This document shows, one piece after another, positions 17,865 to 27,080 of a DNA stretch of 64,000 nt (positions are counted from its first letter, which is position 1; each line of letters starts with the position of its first letter). The position numbers and the translations under genes were made by a program. This DNA comes from Acinetobacter sp. XS-4 (lineage in GTDB: Bacteria; Pseudomonadota; Gammaproteobacteria; Pseudomonadales; Moraxellaceae): NCBI RefSeq assembly GCF_023920705.1, contig NZ_CP094657.1, forward strand, positions 124,001 to 188,000, given 5' to 3'. Below the pieces are notes generated by a model that ran no database searches, had not been told where the DNA came from, and saw only the letters and a list, made by a program, of their open reading frames with translations.

Positions 17865-18308
17865 ATGAGTTCAGCAGAAATTAGGCAGGCAAATATTCAT
17901 GACTTTAGTGATTTAACAGAGATCTGGTTTAGTGCATCGGTTAAAGCTCATGATTTTATTCCAGAAGTATATTGGGAAAATAATAAAATAAAAATGCAAA
18001 ATATCTATCTTCCAATGTCAGAAGTTTACCTTGTAGAAAATATAAATAATATTTGTGGATTTATTGCTTTAGTCGAAAATACGATAGCTGCAATTTTCGT
18101 ATCGCCTGAACAGCAAGGTAAAGGAATAGGTAAATTACTCATTAATTATGCTAAGGGAATTAGAGACAATTTAGAATTAAATGTATATCAACAGAATACG
18201 AACAGCATCAGGTTTTATAAGTCTGTTGGTTTTAAAGTTGTAGAAGAAACCTTAGATGAAGAAACTGAATCAAAAGAGTTTTTAATGCGATGGGATGGGG
18301 CTTTTTGA
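17865..18308 (+). CDS. GNAT-family N-acetyltransferase
   Basis: A 147-aa GCN5-related acetyltransferase that should move an acetyl group from acetyl-CoA to an unknown amine. The fold's acetyl-CoA motif is visible as VSPEQQGKGIGKLLINYAK (R/Q-x-x-G-x-G/A), followed by LNVYQQNTNSIRFYKSVGFK, typical of the C-terminal half. It resembles YjaB-like GNATs, but the substrate cannot be named. The gene is visibly richer in A/T than its neighbours and lies between two copies of the pyrE 3' end, so it is probably a horizontally acquired insertion. It has its own terminator. Confidence 0.85.
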   Translation: MSSAEIRQANIHDFSDLTEIWFSASVKAHDFIPEVYWENNKIKMQNIYLPMSEVYLVENINNICGFIALVENTIAAIFVSPEQQGKGIGKLLINYAKGIRDNLELNVYQQNTNSIRFYKSVGFKVVEETLDEETESKEFLMRWDGAF

Positions 18309-18405
18309 AATATATTTAAGATAATGAGGCATTATGCGAAATTCTCCAATTTTGTTTATTTAAAATCAAAAAATGAAATATTTTTCGCCACCCTAAAAAA
18401 ATAGC

Positions 18406-18438
18406 AAAAAGCCGACTTTGTAATATGTCGGCTTTTTT
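18406..18438 (+). terminator. terminator after the GNAT gene
   Basis: AAAAAGCCGAC pairs with GTCGGCTTTTT across a 10-base loop, ending in a T8 run. Confidence 0.9.
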
Positions 18439-18556
18439 TTAAGCGGATTTATCATTTGTTGCCAATAAAGTGATCTATTCGAAATCTTTTAAATCCCACT
18501 TCTTACACTCCAACGTCATGCCCAACTTGTCTTATTGAGCTTGTTCAGCCAGCACC

Positions 18557-18616
18557 AAAGGCGAAAAAGAAGCGCTAGCAAATATGCAAGCTTATCGCGA
18601 AAAATACGGTATCTAA
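18557..18616 (+). pseudogene. pyrE 3'-end fragment (direct repeat copy B)
   Basis: Sixty bases encoding [19 protein letters not shown] and a stop, the exact C-terminus of PyrE, with no start or upstream part. Compared with copy A the codons GCA, CGT, TAT and ATT have become GCT, CGC, TAC and ATC, all synonymous, so one copy comes from a different pyrE allele. It is a remnant, not a gene. The next hairpin (18621-18655) may be the original pyrE terminator. Confidence 0.88.
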
Positions 18617-18620
18617 AAGA

Positions 18621-18655
18621 AAAAGGCATACTTCTAAATAGGGGCATGCCTTTTT
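18621..18655. terminator. bidirectional terminator after TonB receptor and pyrE remnant
   Basis: AAAAGGCAT/ATGCCTTTT stem with a long 17-base loop and T-runs on both sides. On the minus strand it follows the receptor stop codon (TTTTTCTTTT). Confidence 0.75.
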
Positions 18656-18666
18656 AATGTTTTTAT

Positions 18667-20859
18667 TTAGAACTGATAATTCAAACGCAATAACACATTA
18701 CGTGGTGTGCCTGGCATGCTGTCTGAGCGCCAGTACTCTTTATTGGTTAGATTATTCACAGCAAGCGTAACATTCCATGGGTCTGCACTATAACCAATCG
18801 CTGCATCGACACGGTTAAAGCCTTCCATTTTTACTTGATTATTAAGATTTGGATAATAAGACCCGACATAGGTCACGCCCACTTCGGTATACCACTGCTC
18901 GGTTGGTAAATAACGAACAAATAAATTACCTGTATTTTTAGATGTATTTGCTAAATAGTTACCTTCTTGTTCGGGCTTTTGTTTGTCTTCTTTTACTTTC
19001 GCATCTGTGTAGCCATAACCACCGCGGACAAAGACATTATCTAGTACACGACCAATAAAACTAAATTCAAGACCACGAGATTGATGCTGACCGGCAGTTG
19101 CCCATACTTCTGGTTCTTCATTAGGCTTTGGTTTATAGCGAATATTATTTTTACGAATATCAAAAACAGAAAATTGAGTATTTAAACGATTATCTAACCA
19201 TTCGCTTTTTACGCCAACTTCGTATTGCTCGTTATATTGAGGTTCTTTATCCATTTTTGTGACATCGGTGCTTCCAGTAACTTGGTTAACACCCATTTGT
19301 CCGCCAAATGGTGCAAAGCTCTTAGAGTAAGACGTGTAAAAGCTATGTTCCGGAAGCGTTTGCCATACCAAACCAACATTTGGGCTAAAGCTGCCATCTT
19401 TTACATTACGGTGTTCATTCGTTAACTTGTTGGTGGTTGAAAAATCGAAGTAATCGTAGCGGACACCCATCATCAGTTTAAGTTGGTCATTTAGACCAAT
19501 TAAATCTTGAATAAATACGCCGTAAGTTGTGCCTTCATTATAGTTATGCTGACTAATCTTTAATGGGCCATTGCCACGACTGTACTCTCGTTCACCAGTG
19601 AATGGATTAACGTAACCATAAATGGCTGACCCATTTTGAGTTTTATTGGCTAGACGTGGTTCTCGTTGTTCATACGTCCAGTCTGTACCCATCATGATTT
19701 GGTGTTCAAGCTGACCAGTTTTGAACTTGCCCTTAATATCAAATGTATTGGTGGTGGTTTTATTGCTGGTTTGTTGCCAGTAGTAAATTTGATTGATATA
19801 GCCTTTTTTAGTGGTGCATGCTTTACCTTTTAAATCTTTACCATCTAACCCACAATAAGTTCCAAAATAAAAGTGGTCAAAGTTCTGTTCTGCTTGTCGG
19901 TAACTTGCTGCCCAGTGAAAGTTCCAATCAGGCGCATATTGATAATTCACATCGGTGCGAACCACTTGCAAAATATCATCAACATAATCGCCGTCTTGGG
20001 CAAATCCCATTTTAATTGAAGTTCCCGCAGGCAAGTTTTCATATGCTGGACCACGATCAGGTACACGACCTAATTTGTCATAGGTATATTGTGTGGTCCA
20101 AGTGAGTGTTCCATCATCATTTTTATAAGTGAAACTTGGTGAAAACATTTCAATTTTATTTTCAATACCAGAGCGGAAGCTACCAGATTCGCCATATTCT
20201 CCAGTCAAACGTACTGCTAAATTGTCATTAATGACTTGGTTAATGTCGGCAGTTGTTCCGTAGTTGTCGTAAGAACCTGCGTAAGCGCCAACAGAACTTT
20301 TAGAGTCAAAATTGGCGAACTTACTCACCATATTCACAACCCCACCACCAGCACTACGGCCATATAAAACAGAAGCGGGGCCTTTTAAAATTTCAATACG
20401 CTCAATATTGGCTGTACTACGGCGTACTTGCCCACTTTCGCGGATACCATCACGGTAAATATCACCTGTATCAGCACCAAAACCACGAATCGTAATACCG
20501 TCACCGCGCATATCGTAATTGGTGGATACGCCAGGGGTACCTTGCAGCATAACGCTTAGATCATTTGATCCATAAATTTTATATTTCTGAACATCAATCG
20601 TATCAACGGTTTGAGGAATGTCTTTTTTGTCTAAACCATTGCGTGTGACATTGGCTTTGTCATAGTCGATATAACTTTTAATTGGGTCGAGTTCACTCAT
20701 GGCCTCAATTTTTATGGTAGGCATGGTGGCTGCAACTTTTGCGGCTGAATCAGTCGCTTCCTCTGCGTAAGCACCTTGAATGTTCAAGATCATTAAACTG
20801 AGTAAGCTCAGAGGGAACAAACGCTTAATTTGGGGAGATGATAAAGAAATTCTTAACAT
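18667..20859 (-). CDS. TonB-dependent siderophore receptor, catecholate Fiu/PiuA-like
   Basis: A 730-aa outer-membrane receptor for ferric siderophores, energised by TonB. The signal peptide ends near QGAYA. The plug domain contains IPQTVDTIDVQK, DGITIRGFG, DGIRESGQVRRSTANIERIE and the signature LKGPASVLYGRSAGGGVVNM. The rest is a 22-strand barrel ending in LLRLNYQF with terminal Phe. It looks most like catecholate receptors of the Fiu/PiuA group, but no piuC hydroxylase gene adjoins it, so the ligand is uncertain. A near-perfect Fur box lies about 35 bases upstream, predicting repression by iron. Confidence 0.85.
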   Translation of the reverse strand: MLRISLSSPQIKRLFPLSLLSLMILNIQGAYAEEATDSAAKVAATMPTIKIEAMSELDPIKSYIDYDKANVTRNGLDKKDIPQTVDTIDVQKYKIYGSNDLSVMLQGTPGVSTNYDMRGDGITIRGFGADTGDIYRDGIRESGQVRRSTANIERIEILKGPASVLYGRSAGGGVVNMVSKFANFDSKSSVGAYAGSYDNYGTTADINQVINDNLAVRLTGEYGESGSFRSGIENKIEMFSPSFTYKNDDGTLTWTTQYTYDKLGRVPDRGPAYENLPAGTSIKMGFAQDGDYVDDILQVVRTDVNYQYAPDWNFHWAASYRQAEQNFDHFYFGTYCGLDGKDLKGKACTTKKGYINQIYYWQQTSNKTTTNTFDIKGKFKTGQLEHQIMMGTDWTYEQREPRLANKTQNGSAIYGYVNPFTGEREYSRGNGPLKISQHNYNEGTTYGVFIQDLIGLNDQLKLMMGVRYDYFDFSTTNKLTNEHRNVKDGSFSPNVGLVWQTLPEHSFYTSYSKSFAPFGGQMGVNQVTGSTDVTKMDKEPQYNEQYEVGVKSEWLDNRLNTQFSVFDIRKNNIRYKPKPNEEPEVWATAGQHQSRGLEFSFIGRVLDNVFVRGGYGYTDAKVKEDKQKPEQEGNYLANTSKNTGNLFVRYLPTEQWYTEVGVTYVGSYYPNLNNQVKMEGFNRVDAAIGYSADPWNVTLAVNNLTNKEYWRSDSMPGTPRNVLLRLNYQF

Positions 20860-20892
20860 AAAATAAAATCAATTAACAAAAATAAAAGTGTA

Positions 20893-20911
20893 AATGATAA
20901 TTATAATCATT
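20893..20911 (-). promoter_or_regulatory. Fur box upstream of the TonB receptor
   Basis: AATGATAATTATAATCATT is a perfect dyad apart from its centre base and closely matches the 19-bp Fur consensus GATAATGATAATCATTATC. It is centred about 43 bases before the receptor start codon. Confidence 0.85.
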
Positions 20912-21087
20912 TAATTGTTTAGAATAAAAGAACTATTGCCTTAAAAAATGACATATTTATTTTTTAATAACTATTTTTTAGGAATGTAATGAGTGGATTA
21001 AACAAGCTATGTAAATTAACTCATTAGTTTTTCTTGTTAATTGAGCTTTAAAGAGGAGCTTTTACTGATAAAAACTCCCCTTTAGGA

Positions 21088-21300
21088 TTAAGCGTTATTT
21101 TTCAGAACATCTAAAATATCCATTTCTGGATCATAATTCTCATCAATTGTTTTGCAAATTGCTTGTCCAACAATGACGTGCGTACCATTAAAGGTCATGG
21201 TTGGCGCTTCATATAATTCCCAACCATGATTCAGTGCTTTAGTCACTCGTGCACAAAAAGCAGAGTCATCAGGACCCGTTAAATAGCGATAAAGTTTCAT
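21088..21300 (-). CDS. DUF1737 small protein
   Basis: A 70-aa protein beginning MKLYRYLTGPDDSAFCARVT with LNHGWELYEAPTMTFNGTHV in the middle, typical of DUF1737. Proteins of this family are small, cytoplasmic and uncharacterised. It stands alone between the receptor and gshB, with AGGCTAAAC just before the ATG. No function can be assigned. Confidence 0.75.
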   Translation of the reverse strand: MKLYRYLTGPDDSAFCARVTKALNHGWELYEAPTMTFNGTHVIVGQAICKTIDENYDPEMDILDVLKNNA

Positions 21301-21460
21301 GTTTAGCCTTTAAAAATAATATTTTATGGCTATAGTTTAACTGAATTTACTTAAATTCCAGATCAAGAAATAACAGATAACGATTTACTGAAATTAAGAA
21401 AAACCAGTGAAAAATCTCAGCTATACTCATGTTAATTTAAATTTTAAGAAGAGCTTGAGC

Positions 21461-22405
21461 ATGCGTGTACTTGTCGTCATGGATCCGATTGAAACCGTAA
21501 ACCTGAAAAAGGATTCAACCATGGCAATGTTGTGGGCGGCGAGCCGTCGTGGACATGAATTGGGTTATGCATTACAACAAGATTTATATATCGATCAAGG
21601 TAAGGCTTACGGCCTAATCTCACCATTAAAAGTTTTTGAAGATTGCAATCATTACTATGAGTTAGGTGAAAAGAAAAAAGAATCTATCGCTACTTATGAT
21701 GTAGTGCTTATGCGTAAAGATCCGCCGTTTGATATGAATTTTGTTTACACGACTTACGTGCTTGAACAAGCTGAGCGTGAAGGTTCATGGATTATTAATA
21801 ACCCCCGGTCATTGCGTGATTGCAACGAAAAACTTTTTGCAACGCAATTTCCAGATCTACAAGTGCCTACACTTGTAACATCACAACAAAGTTTAATTCG
21901 TGAATTTATTAAAGAACATGGTGATGTGATTGTTAAGCCGCTTGATGGTATGGGCGGTATGGGGATTTTCCGTTTATACCAAGACGGTGTAAATATTGGT
22001 TCTACCTTAGAAATGCTTACAGAGCTAGGCAACCGTCCAATTATGGCTCAGCGCTATATTCCTGAAATTGTAGAAGGAGATAAGCGTATTTTAATGGTGA
22101 ATGGCGAACCTATTCCTTACTGTCTAGCTCGTATTCCACAAAATGGTGAAGTACGCGGCAACTTAGCGGCAGGTGGTTTAGGCCAAGCGCGTCCGCTTAC
22201 TGAAAACGATAAGCTGATTGCAGCTAAAATTGGCCCTTTCCTACGCGAAAAAGGTTTGATTTTTGTCGGCTTAGATGTAATTGGTAATTATGTCACTGAA
22301 ATTAATGTCACTAGCCCAACCTGTATTCGTGAAATTGATGCTCAATTTGGTACATCAATTGCAGATGATCTATTTGATGTATTAGAAGCTGGTCGTTCAG
22401 CTTAA
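21461..22405 (+). CDS. gshB: glutathione synthetase
   Basis: GshB is an ATP-grasp ligase that adds glycine to gamma-glutamylcysteine. The 314-aa protein starts MRVLVVMDPIETVNLKKDST and carries MRKDPPFDMNFVYTTYVLE, the ATP-binding VKPLDGMGGMGIFRL loop, GDKRILMVNGEPIPYCLARI, and the Mg-binding TEINVTSPTCIREID. AAGAAGAGC upstream supports ATG 21461; an earlier in-frame ATG (21407) is not used. It occupies the place immediately before murG, where other gamma-proteobacteria carry the rest of the dcw cluster. Confidence 0.96.
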   Translation: MRVLVVMDPIETVNLKKDSTMAMLWAASRRGHELGYALQQDLYIDQGKAYGLISPLKVFEDCNHYYELGEKKKESIATYDVVLMRKDPPFDMNFVYTTYVLEQAEREGSWIINNPRSLRDCNEKLFATQFPDLQVPTLVTSQQSLIREFIKEHGDVIVKPLDGMGGMGIFRLYQDGVNIGSTLEMLTELGNRPIMAQRYIPEIVEGDKRILMVNGEPIPYCLARIPQNGEVRGNLAAGGLGQARPLTENDKLIAAKIGPFLREKGLIFVGLDVIGNYVTEINVTSPTCIREIDAQFGTSIADDLFDVLEAGRSA

Positions 22406-22642
22406 TTAGTTATTTCAGGTGGTTTTCCGCGGTATTTATGGGAAATCACCTGAAAATATATGAATTAATAAAATAACAATACTAAATACACCACAGCTTT
22501 GTAGGCATATTTTCAAAAAAGCACATCTTTCTGTTATAAACGAGTGAAATTAGCTTTTCGTTAATGAAGCTTTAGGATTAAAATAAACGGCTACAAAAAT
22601 AGATGACAATTTCCATTGTTTTTTGAGTTGAAGAATTAGACC
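22406..22642 (+). other. gshB-murG intergenic region with long inverted repeat
   Basis: The 237-bp gap contains an inverted repeat (TTTCAGGTG.TTT.CC, about 22415-22456, 15 of 17 bases paired, loop of about 10) with no T-tract on either side. It may be an mRNA structure or a weak terminator for gshB. The murG promoter is probably also here, in AT-rich sequence. Confidence 0.4.
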
Positions 22643-23740
22643 GTGACCGATTCACAGCAAAGCAAACCTAAACATGTCATGATGATGGCTGCCGGTACAG
22701 GTGGACATGTTTTTCCAGCCCTCGCCGTAGCCAAAAAACTTCAACAACAAGGTTGTCAGGTTTCATGGTTAGCCACGCCAACAGGTATGGAAAACCGATT
22801 ATTAAAAGATCAAAATATTCCAATATATCAAATCGATATCCAAGGTGTCCGTGGCAATGGATTAGTCCGTAAAATTGCCGCACCTTTTAAAATTTTAAAA
22901 GCAACTTTTAGCGCAATGCGTTATATGAAACAGCTTAAAGTTGATGCAGTTGCAGGCTTTGGTGGTTACGTAGCTGGACCGGGTGGTTTGGCAGCGCGTT
23001 TGTTAGGTATTCCTGTTCTCATTCATGAACAAAATGCGGTTGCTGGTTTTACCAATGCGCAGTTGTCTCGTGTTGCTAAAGTCGTGTGTGAAGCATTTCC
23101 AAATACATTTCCTGCGGGTGGAAAAGTCGTTACAACAGGAAATCCTGTACGTCATGAAATCACAGATATTTTAAGCCCAAAGTGGCGTTATGATGAGCGT
23201 GCGCAAGCAGGGCAGCCTCTAAATATTCTAATTGTTGGTGGTTCTTTAGGTGCCAAAGCACTCAACGAACGCTTACCTCCAGCATTAAAACAATTACAAG
23301 TTCCACTTAATATTTTTCACCAGTGCGGTCAGCAACAAGTTGAGGCAACTCAAGCACTCTATGCAGATGTACCAGCCAATTTAACCGTACACGTTTTGCC
23401 GTTTATTGAAGATATGGCAAAGGCTTATAGTGAGGCAGATTTAATTATTTGCCGAGCTGGAGCACTCACGGTAACAGAAGTTGCAACAGCAGGTGTGGCC
23501 GCAGTTTTTGTGCCACTTCCTATAGCAGTTGATGACCATCAAACTGCAAATGCCAAATTTCTGGCAGATTTCGGTGCTGCAAAAATTTGTCAGCAATCGA
23601 TTATGACACCAGATGTTCTAAATGAATTGTTCACTTCGCTGATGAACCGCCAGTTACTTACAGAAATGGCAGTGAAAGCGCGTCAACATGCCCAACCAAA
23701 TGCGACTCAGCATGTGGTTGATCTTATCCAAAAAATGTAA
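22643..23740 (+). CDS. murG: UDP-GlcNAc:lipid I N-acetylglucosaminyltransferase
   Basis: MurG makes lipid II on the inner face of the cytoplasmic membrane. The 365-aa GT28 protein has [18 protein letters not shown] near the start, [18 protein letters not shown], the HEQNAVAG loop, [18 protein letters not shown], and the nucleotide-sugar motif [14 protein letters not shown]. The start is GTG (GTGACCGATTC). It begins the division/cell-wall gene run, 11 bases before murC. Confidence 0.97.
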   Translation: MTDSQQSKPKHVMMMAAGTGGHVFPALAVAKKLQQQGCQVSWLATPTGMENRLLKDQNIPIYQIDIQGVRGNGLVRKIAAPFKILKATFSAMRYMKQLKVDAVAGFGGYVAGPGGLAARLLGIPVLIHEQNAVAGFTNAQLSRVAKVVCEAFPNTFPAGGKVVTTGNPVRHEITDILSPKWRYDERAQAGQPLNILIVGGSLGAKALNERLPPALKQLQVPLNIFHQCGQQQVEATQALYADVPANLTVHVLPFIEDMAKAYSEADLIICRAGALTVTEVATAGVAAVFVPLPIAVDDHQTANAKFLADFGAAKICQQSIMTPDVLNELFTSLMNRQLLTEMAVKARQHAQPNATQHVVDLIQKM

Positions 23741-23751
23741 TCGGATTTACT

Positions 23752-25200
23752 ATGTCTCCATCAACAGCTGCGAACCAAGCAAAAAAACTGATTAAAGTGC
23801 CTGAAATGCGCCGTATCAAACACATTCATTTTGTGGGAATCGGCGGTGCTGGGATGTGTGGCATTGCAGAGGTATTGGGTAACCAAGGTTATAAAATTTC
23901 CGGTTCAGACATTAAAGCATCTAAAACTACAGAACAATTAGAGCAAAATGGCATCAAGGTTTATATTGGCCATCAAGCGGAAAATATTAAAAATGCCAAT
24001 GTGCTTGTAGTTTCTACAGCGATTGATCCAGAAAATCCGGAAATTAAAGCAGCGATTGAGCAACGTACTCCAATCGTACGCCGCGCAGAGATGCTAGGTG
24101 AGCTTATGCGTTACCGCCATGGTATTGCTGTAGCTGGTACACATGGTAAGACGACAACTACAAGTCTTTTAACGACTATGTTGGCTGAAGAAAATCTTGA
24201 TCCAACTTATGTTATTGGTGGTTTGCTTAATAGTACAGGCGTAAATGCTGCATTAGGTGAAAGCCGTTTCATCGTAGCTGAAGCTGATGAATCAGATGCA
24301 TCTTTCCTTTATTTACAACCAATGGCAGCGATTGTAACGAATATCGATGCTGACCATATGGATACCTATGAAGGTAGCTTTGATAAATTAAAAGATACGT
24401 TCGTTCAGTTCCTTCATAACCTACCATTTTATGGTTTGGCTGTCGTTTGTGGTGATGACGCCAACATTCGTGAAATTATGCCGCGTGTAGGCCGTCCAGT
24501 GATTACCTATGGTTTTAACGAAGACAACGACATTCGCGCAATTGATGTTGAACAAGATGGTATGCGTTCACACTTCACCGTGTTACGTAAAGGTCGTGAG
24601 CCGCTACGTTTAACGATTAATCAACCGGGCATGCATAATATTTTGAATGCTTTGGCTGCTATTGGTGTTGCGACCGATGAAGGTGTTTCTGATGACGCAA
24701 TTAGCCGTGCTTTAGCAGGCTTCAGTGGTGTTGGTCGTCGCTTCCAAGTACAAGGTGAATTTGAGCTTGCCGATGGTAACGTTAAGTTGGTTGATGACTA
24801 CGGACACCATCCGAAAGAAGTAGAAGCAACCATTAAAGCTGCTCGTCAGAGCCATCCAGATCGTCGTTTGGTGATGTTATTCCAGCCACACCGTTACTCT
24901 CGTACCCGCGATTGTTTTGATGACTTTATTGAAGTGCTTTCTCAAGTCGATCAATTATTATTATTGGAAGTTTATCCTGCCGGTGAAAAGCCTATTGTAG
25001 GTGCAGACAGCCGTACTTTAGCGCGTAGTATTCGTTTACGTGGACAGGTGGAGCCGATTTTGGTCGATCCGGTTGAAGGTAATTTGCAAAACATCATGCA
25101 AAATGTGTTACAACCAAATGACTTGTTATTAACGCAGGGTGCGGGTAACGTGGGAGCAATTTCTGTAGAACTTGCACAACACCATTTGTATGTGAAATAA
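23752..25200 (+). CDS. murC: UDP-N-acetylmuramate--L-alanine ligase
   Basis: MurC adds the first amino acid of the peptidoglycan stem peptide. The 482-aa protein has the N-terminal Rossmann [17 protein letters not shown], the ATP loop [16 protein letters not shown], the [11 protein letters not shown]g-binding motif, [16 protein letters not shown], and [16 protein letters not shown]. Length and order match the Mur ligase family. It follows murG directly and precedes ddl by fewer than 40 bases, so they are probably cotranscribed. Confidence 0.97.
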   Translation: MSPSTAANQAKKLIKVPEMRRIKHIHFVGIGGAGMCGIAEVLGNQGYKISGSDIKASKTTEQLEQNGIKVYIGHQAENIKNANVLVVSTAIDPENPEIKAAIEQRTPIVRRAEMLGELMRYRHGIAVAGTHGKTTTTSLLTTMLAEENLDPTYVIGGLLNSTGVNAALGESRFIVAEADESDASFLYLQPMAAIVTNIDADHMDTYEGSFDKLKDTFVQFLHNLPFYGLAVVCGDDANIREIMPRVGRPVITYGFNEDNDIRAIDVEQDGMRSHFTVLRKGREPLRLTINQPGMHNILNALAAIGVATDEGVSDDAISRALAGFSGVGRRFQVQGEFELADGNVKLVDDYGHHPKEVEATIKAARQSHPDRRLVMLFQPHRYSRTRDCFDDFIEVLSQVDQLLLLEVYPAGEKPIVGADSRTLARSIRLRGQVEPILVDPVEGNLQNIMQNVLQPNDLLLTQGAGNVGAISVELAQHHLYVK

Positions 25201-25236
25201 ACAAAAATATTGAATTATCGGGTTAAGGATTTAAAC

Positions 25237-26163
25237 GTGTCAAATGCTACAAAATTCGGCAAAGTTGCCGTGCTATTTGGTGGGAAATCGGCTGAGCGTG
25301 CTGTGTCTTTAGATAGTGGTCAGGCAGTTCTGGATGCTTTATTGCGTTCAGGTGTTCAGGCTGAAGCATTTGATCCGCAAGACCGCAGTGTGACTGAACT
25401 TGTAAATTATGATCGTGCATTCATTGTATTGCATGGTCGTGGTGGTGAAGATGGCCAGATTCAAGGCGTGCTTGAATGGTTAAATCTGCCTTATACAGGA
25501 ACTGGTGTGCAAGGTTCTGCAATTGGCATGGATAAAGTCAAAACCAAGCAAATCTGGCAAGGTAGTGATTTACCTACAGCGCCATATCGCATTATTACTA
25601 AAGAAACAGATTTAGATGCGGTTATTGCTGAGTTAGGCTTACCTGTGATTATCAAACCTGTACATGAAGGCTCAAGTGTCGGCATGAGTAAGGTTGAGAA
25701 AGCAGAAGACTTTGCTGCTGCAATTGAGAAGGCGACTCAACACGATGCTGTTGTTATGGCAGAAAAGTGGATCACAGGTCGTGAATTCACAATCTCATTC
25801 CTAAATGGTCAGCCTTTACCGGTTATTCGTTTACAACCACCAGCAGATGTTGCTTTCTACGATTACGAAGCGAAATATCAACGTAATGATGTAGAGTATG
25901 GTATTCCTTGCGGTCTAAGTGAGACAGAAGAGAAGAACCTTCAAGCATTGTGTTTACGCGCTTTTCAGGCAGTTGGTGCAGAAAGCTGGGGCCGTATTGA
26001 TGCAATGCAGGATGAGCAGGGTAATTTCTGGCTTTTAGAAGTAAACACTGTGCCAGGCATGACCAGTCACTCTTTAGTTCCAAAAGCTGCGAAAGCTGTT
26101 GGTTATAGTTTTGATGAATTGTGTGTTGCCATTCTTGAGCAAACATTGGAAGGTACGGCTTAA
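25237..26163 (+). CDS. ddl: D-alanine--D-alanine ligase
   Basis: Ddl joins two D-alanines for the peptidoglycan stem; it is the DdlB form encoded in the dcw cluster. Within its 308 aa are VLFGGKSAERAVSLDSG, LHGRGGEDGQIQG, YTGTGVQGSAIGMDK, the ATP-grasp segment KPVHEGSSVGMSKVE, and EVNTVPGMTSHSLVPKAA. A GTG at 25237 with AAGGA 8 bases upstream is preferred over the TTG at 25210. ftsQ begins 2 bases after its stop. Confidence 0.96.
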   Translation: MSNATKFGKVAVLFGGKSAERAVSLDSGQAVLDALLRSGVQAEAFDPQDRSVTELVNYDRAFIVLHGRGGEDGQIQGVLEWLNLPYTGTGVQGSAIGMDKVKTKQIWQGSDLPTAPYRIITKETDLDAVIAELGLPVIIKPVHEGSSVGMSKVEKAEDFAAAIEKATQHDAVVMAEKWITGREFTISFLNGQPLPVIRLQPPADVAFYDYEAKYQRNDVEYGIPCGLSETEEKNLQALCLRAFQAVGAESWGRIDAMQDEQGNFWLLEVNTVPGMTSHSLVPKAAKAVGYSFDELCVAILEQTLEGTA

Positions 26164-26165
26164 AT

Positions 26166-27020
26166 ATGGCACAACTTCCGGCTTCCATGCGCCGTAAACG
26201 TGCGGCCATCACCTCTATTCATGATAAGCCACCTACACGTAAGCAGAAGCTTACTAATGCTGGTGGATGGGTGCTGTTGGTTATTGCTTTTGTAGTGCTG
26301 GCAGTCGGAATTTATGGGCTATATAAAGTTATTACAGATGCAACAGTTGCAAAGCTAGAGGTTGTGGGGTCAACGTCTTCAGTTGAAACACAACAAGTGA
26401 TGCAACATGTTGCTCCAATTATAAAAGCGAATTATTTCACATCTGATTTAGAACAGATTCGTGATAAAACATTAGAAATTTCGTGGGTAGACCGAGTTGT
26501 CGTATCTCGTGCCTGGCCCAATGGTATTCGTGTTCGTGTCATGCCTCGACATGCCATCGCCCGTTGGGGAACAGGTCGCTTGTTAAGCGATGGAGGCGAT
26601 GTATTCAGTGAGGCAGATCCGACAATTCATCCTGAGCTTCCGTTACTCCATGGTCCGGTCAGCCAGTCGAAAATGATGATGCGGCGCTATAATGAAATCA
26701 ATCAATTATTTCATCCAGCTAATTTGCGCCTAAAAGAGTTATATCTGACGGAGCGAATGACTTGGTTTATGCAGTTCGACTCAGGTTTACGAATTATCGT
26801 TGACCAAGATCAAACAATGAATAAGTTGCAACGTTTAAGTCATCTGGCACAATCTGACTTAAAACCGGTGTGGTCGAAAATCTCAGCCATTGATTTGCGA
26901 TATCGTAATGGATTATCTATTCAATGGAAGAACGCAACACCACCTAAAATTGTGAATGGTCAGTTTGTTGTAACGATTGATGACACAAGCATTGCAGGTG
27001 GAACAAAAGCAAAGCCATAA
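26166..27020 (+). CDS. ftsQ: cell division protein FtsQ
   Basis: FtsQ is the bitopic membrane protein linking early and late divisome parts, with FtsB and FtsL. The 284-aa protein has a basic cytoplasmic tail (RRKRAAITSIHDKPPTRK), one membrane segment at about residues 33-55 (GGWVLLVIAFVVLAVGIYG), a POTRA domain (VAKLEVVGSTSSVETQQV) with WVDRVVVSRAWPNGIRVRV, and the FtsQ/DivIB beta domain. It starts 2 bases after ddl and precedes ftsA by about 60 bases. Confidence 0.95.
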   Translation: MAQLPASMRRKRAAITSIHDKPPTRKQKLTNAGGWVLLVIAFVVLAVGIYGLYKVITDATVAKLEVVGSTSSVETQQVMQHVAPIIKANYFTSDLEQIRDKTLEISWVDRVVVSRAWPNGIRVRVMPRHAIARWGTGRLLSDGGDVFSEADPTIHPELPLLHGPVSQSKMMMRRYNEINQLFHPANLRLKELYLTERMTWFMQFDSGLRIIVDQDQTMNKLQRLSHLAQSDLKPVWSKISAIDLRYRNGLSIQWKNATPPKIVNGQFVVTIDDTSIAGGTKAKP

Positions 27021-27080
27021 TACGTGGCTTTAAAATAGGCAATTTGCCTGGTATTAAACAACAAAGAAATGGTATGAGTG

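Larger units (their letters stand above)
18309..18666. other. intergenic region holding a terminator and a displaced pyrE tail
   Basis: This 358-bp stretch contains no gene. It holds the GNAT terminator, about 115 bp of unassigned sequence (18440-18556), the 60-bp pyrE 3' fragment and a hairpin that ends both the fragment and the TonB-receptor transcript. Confidence 0.8.
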
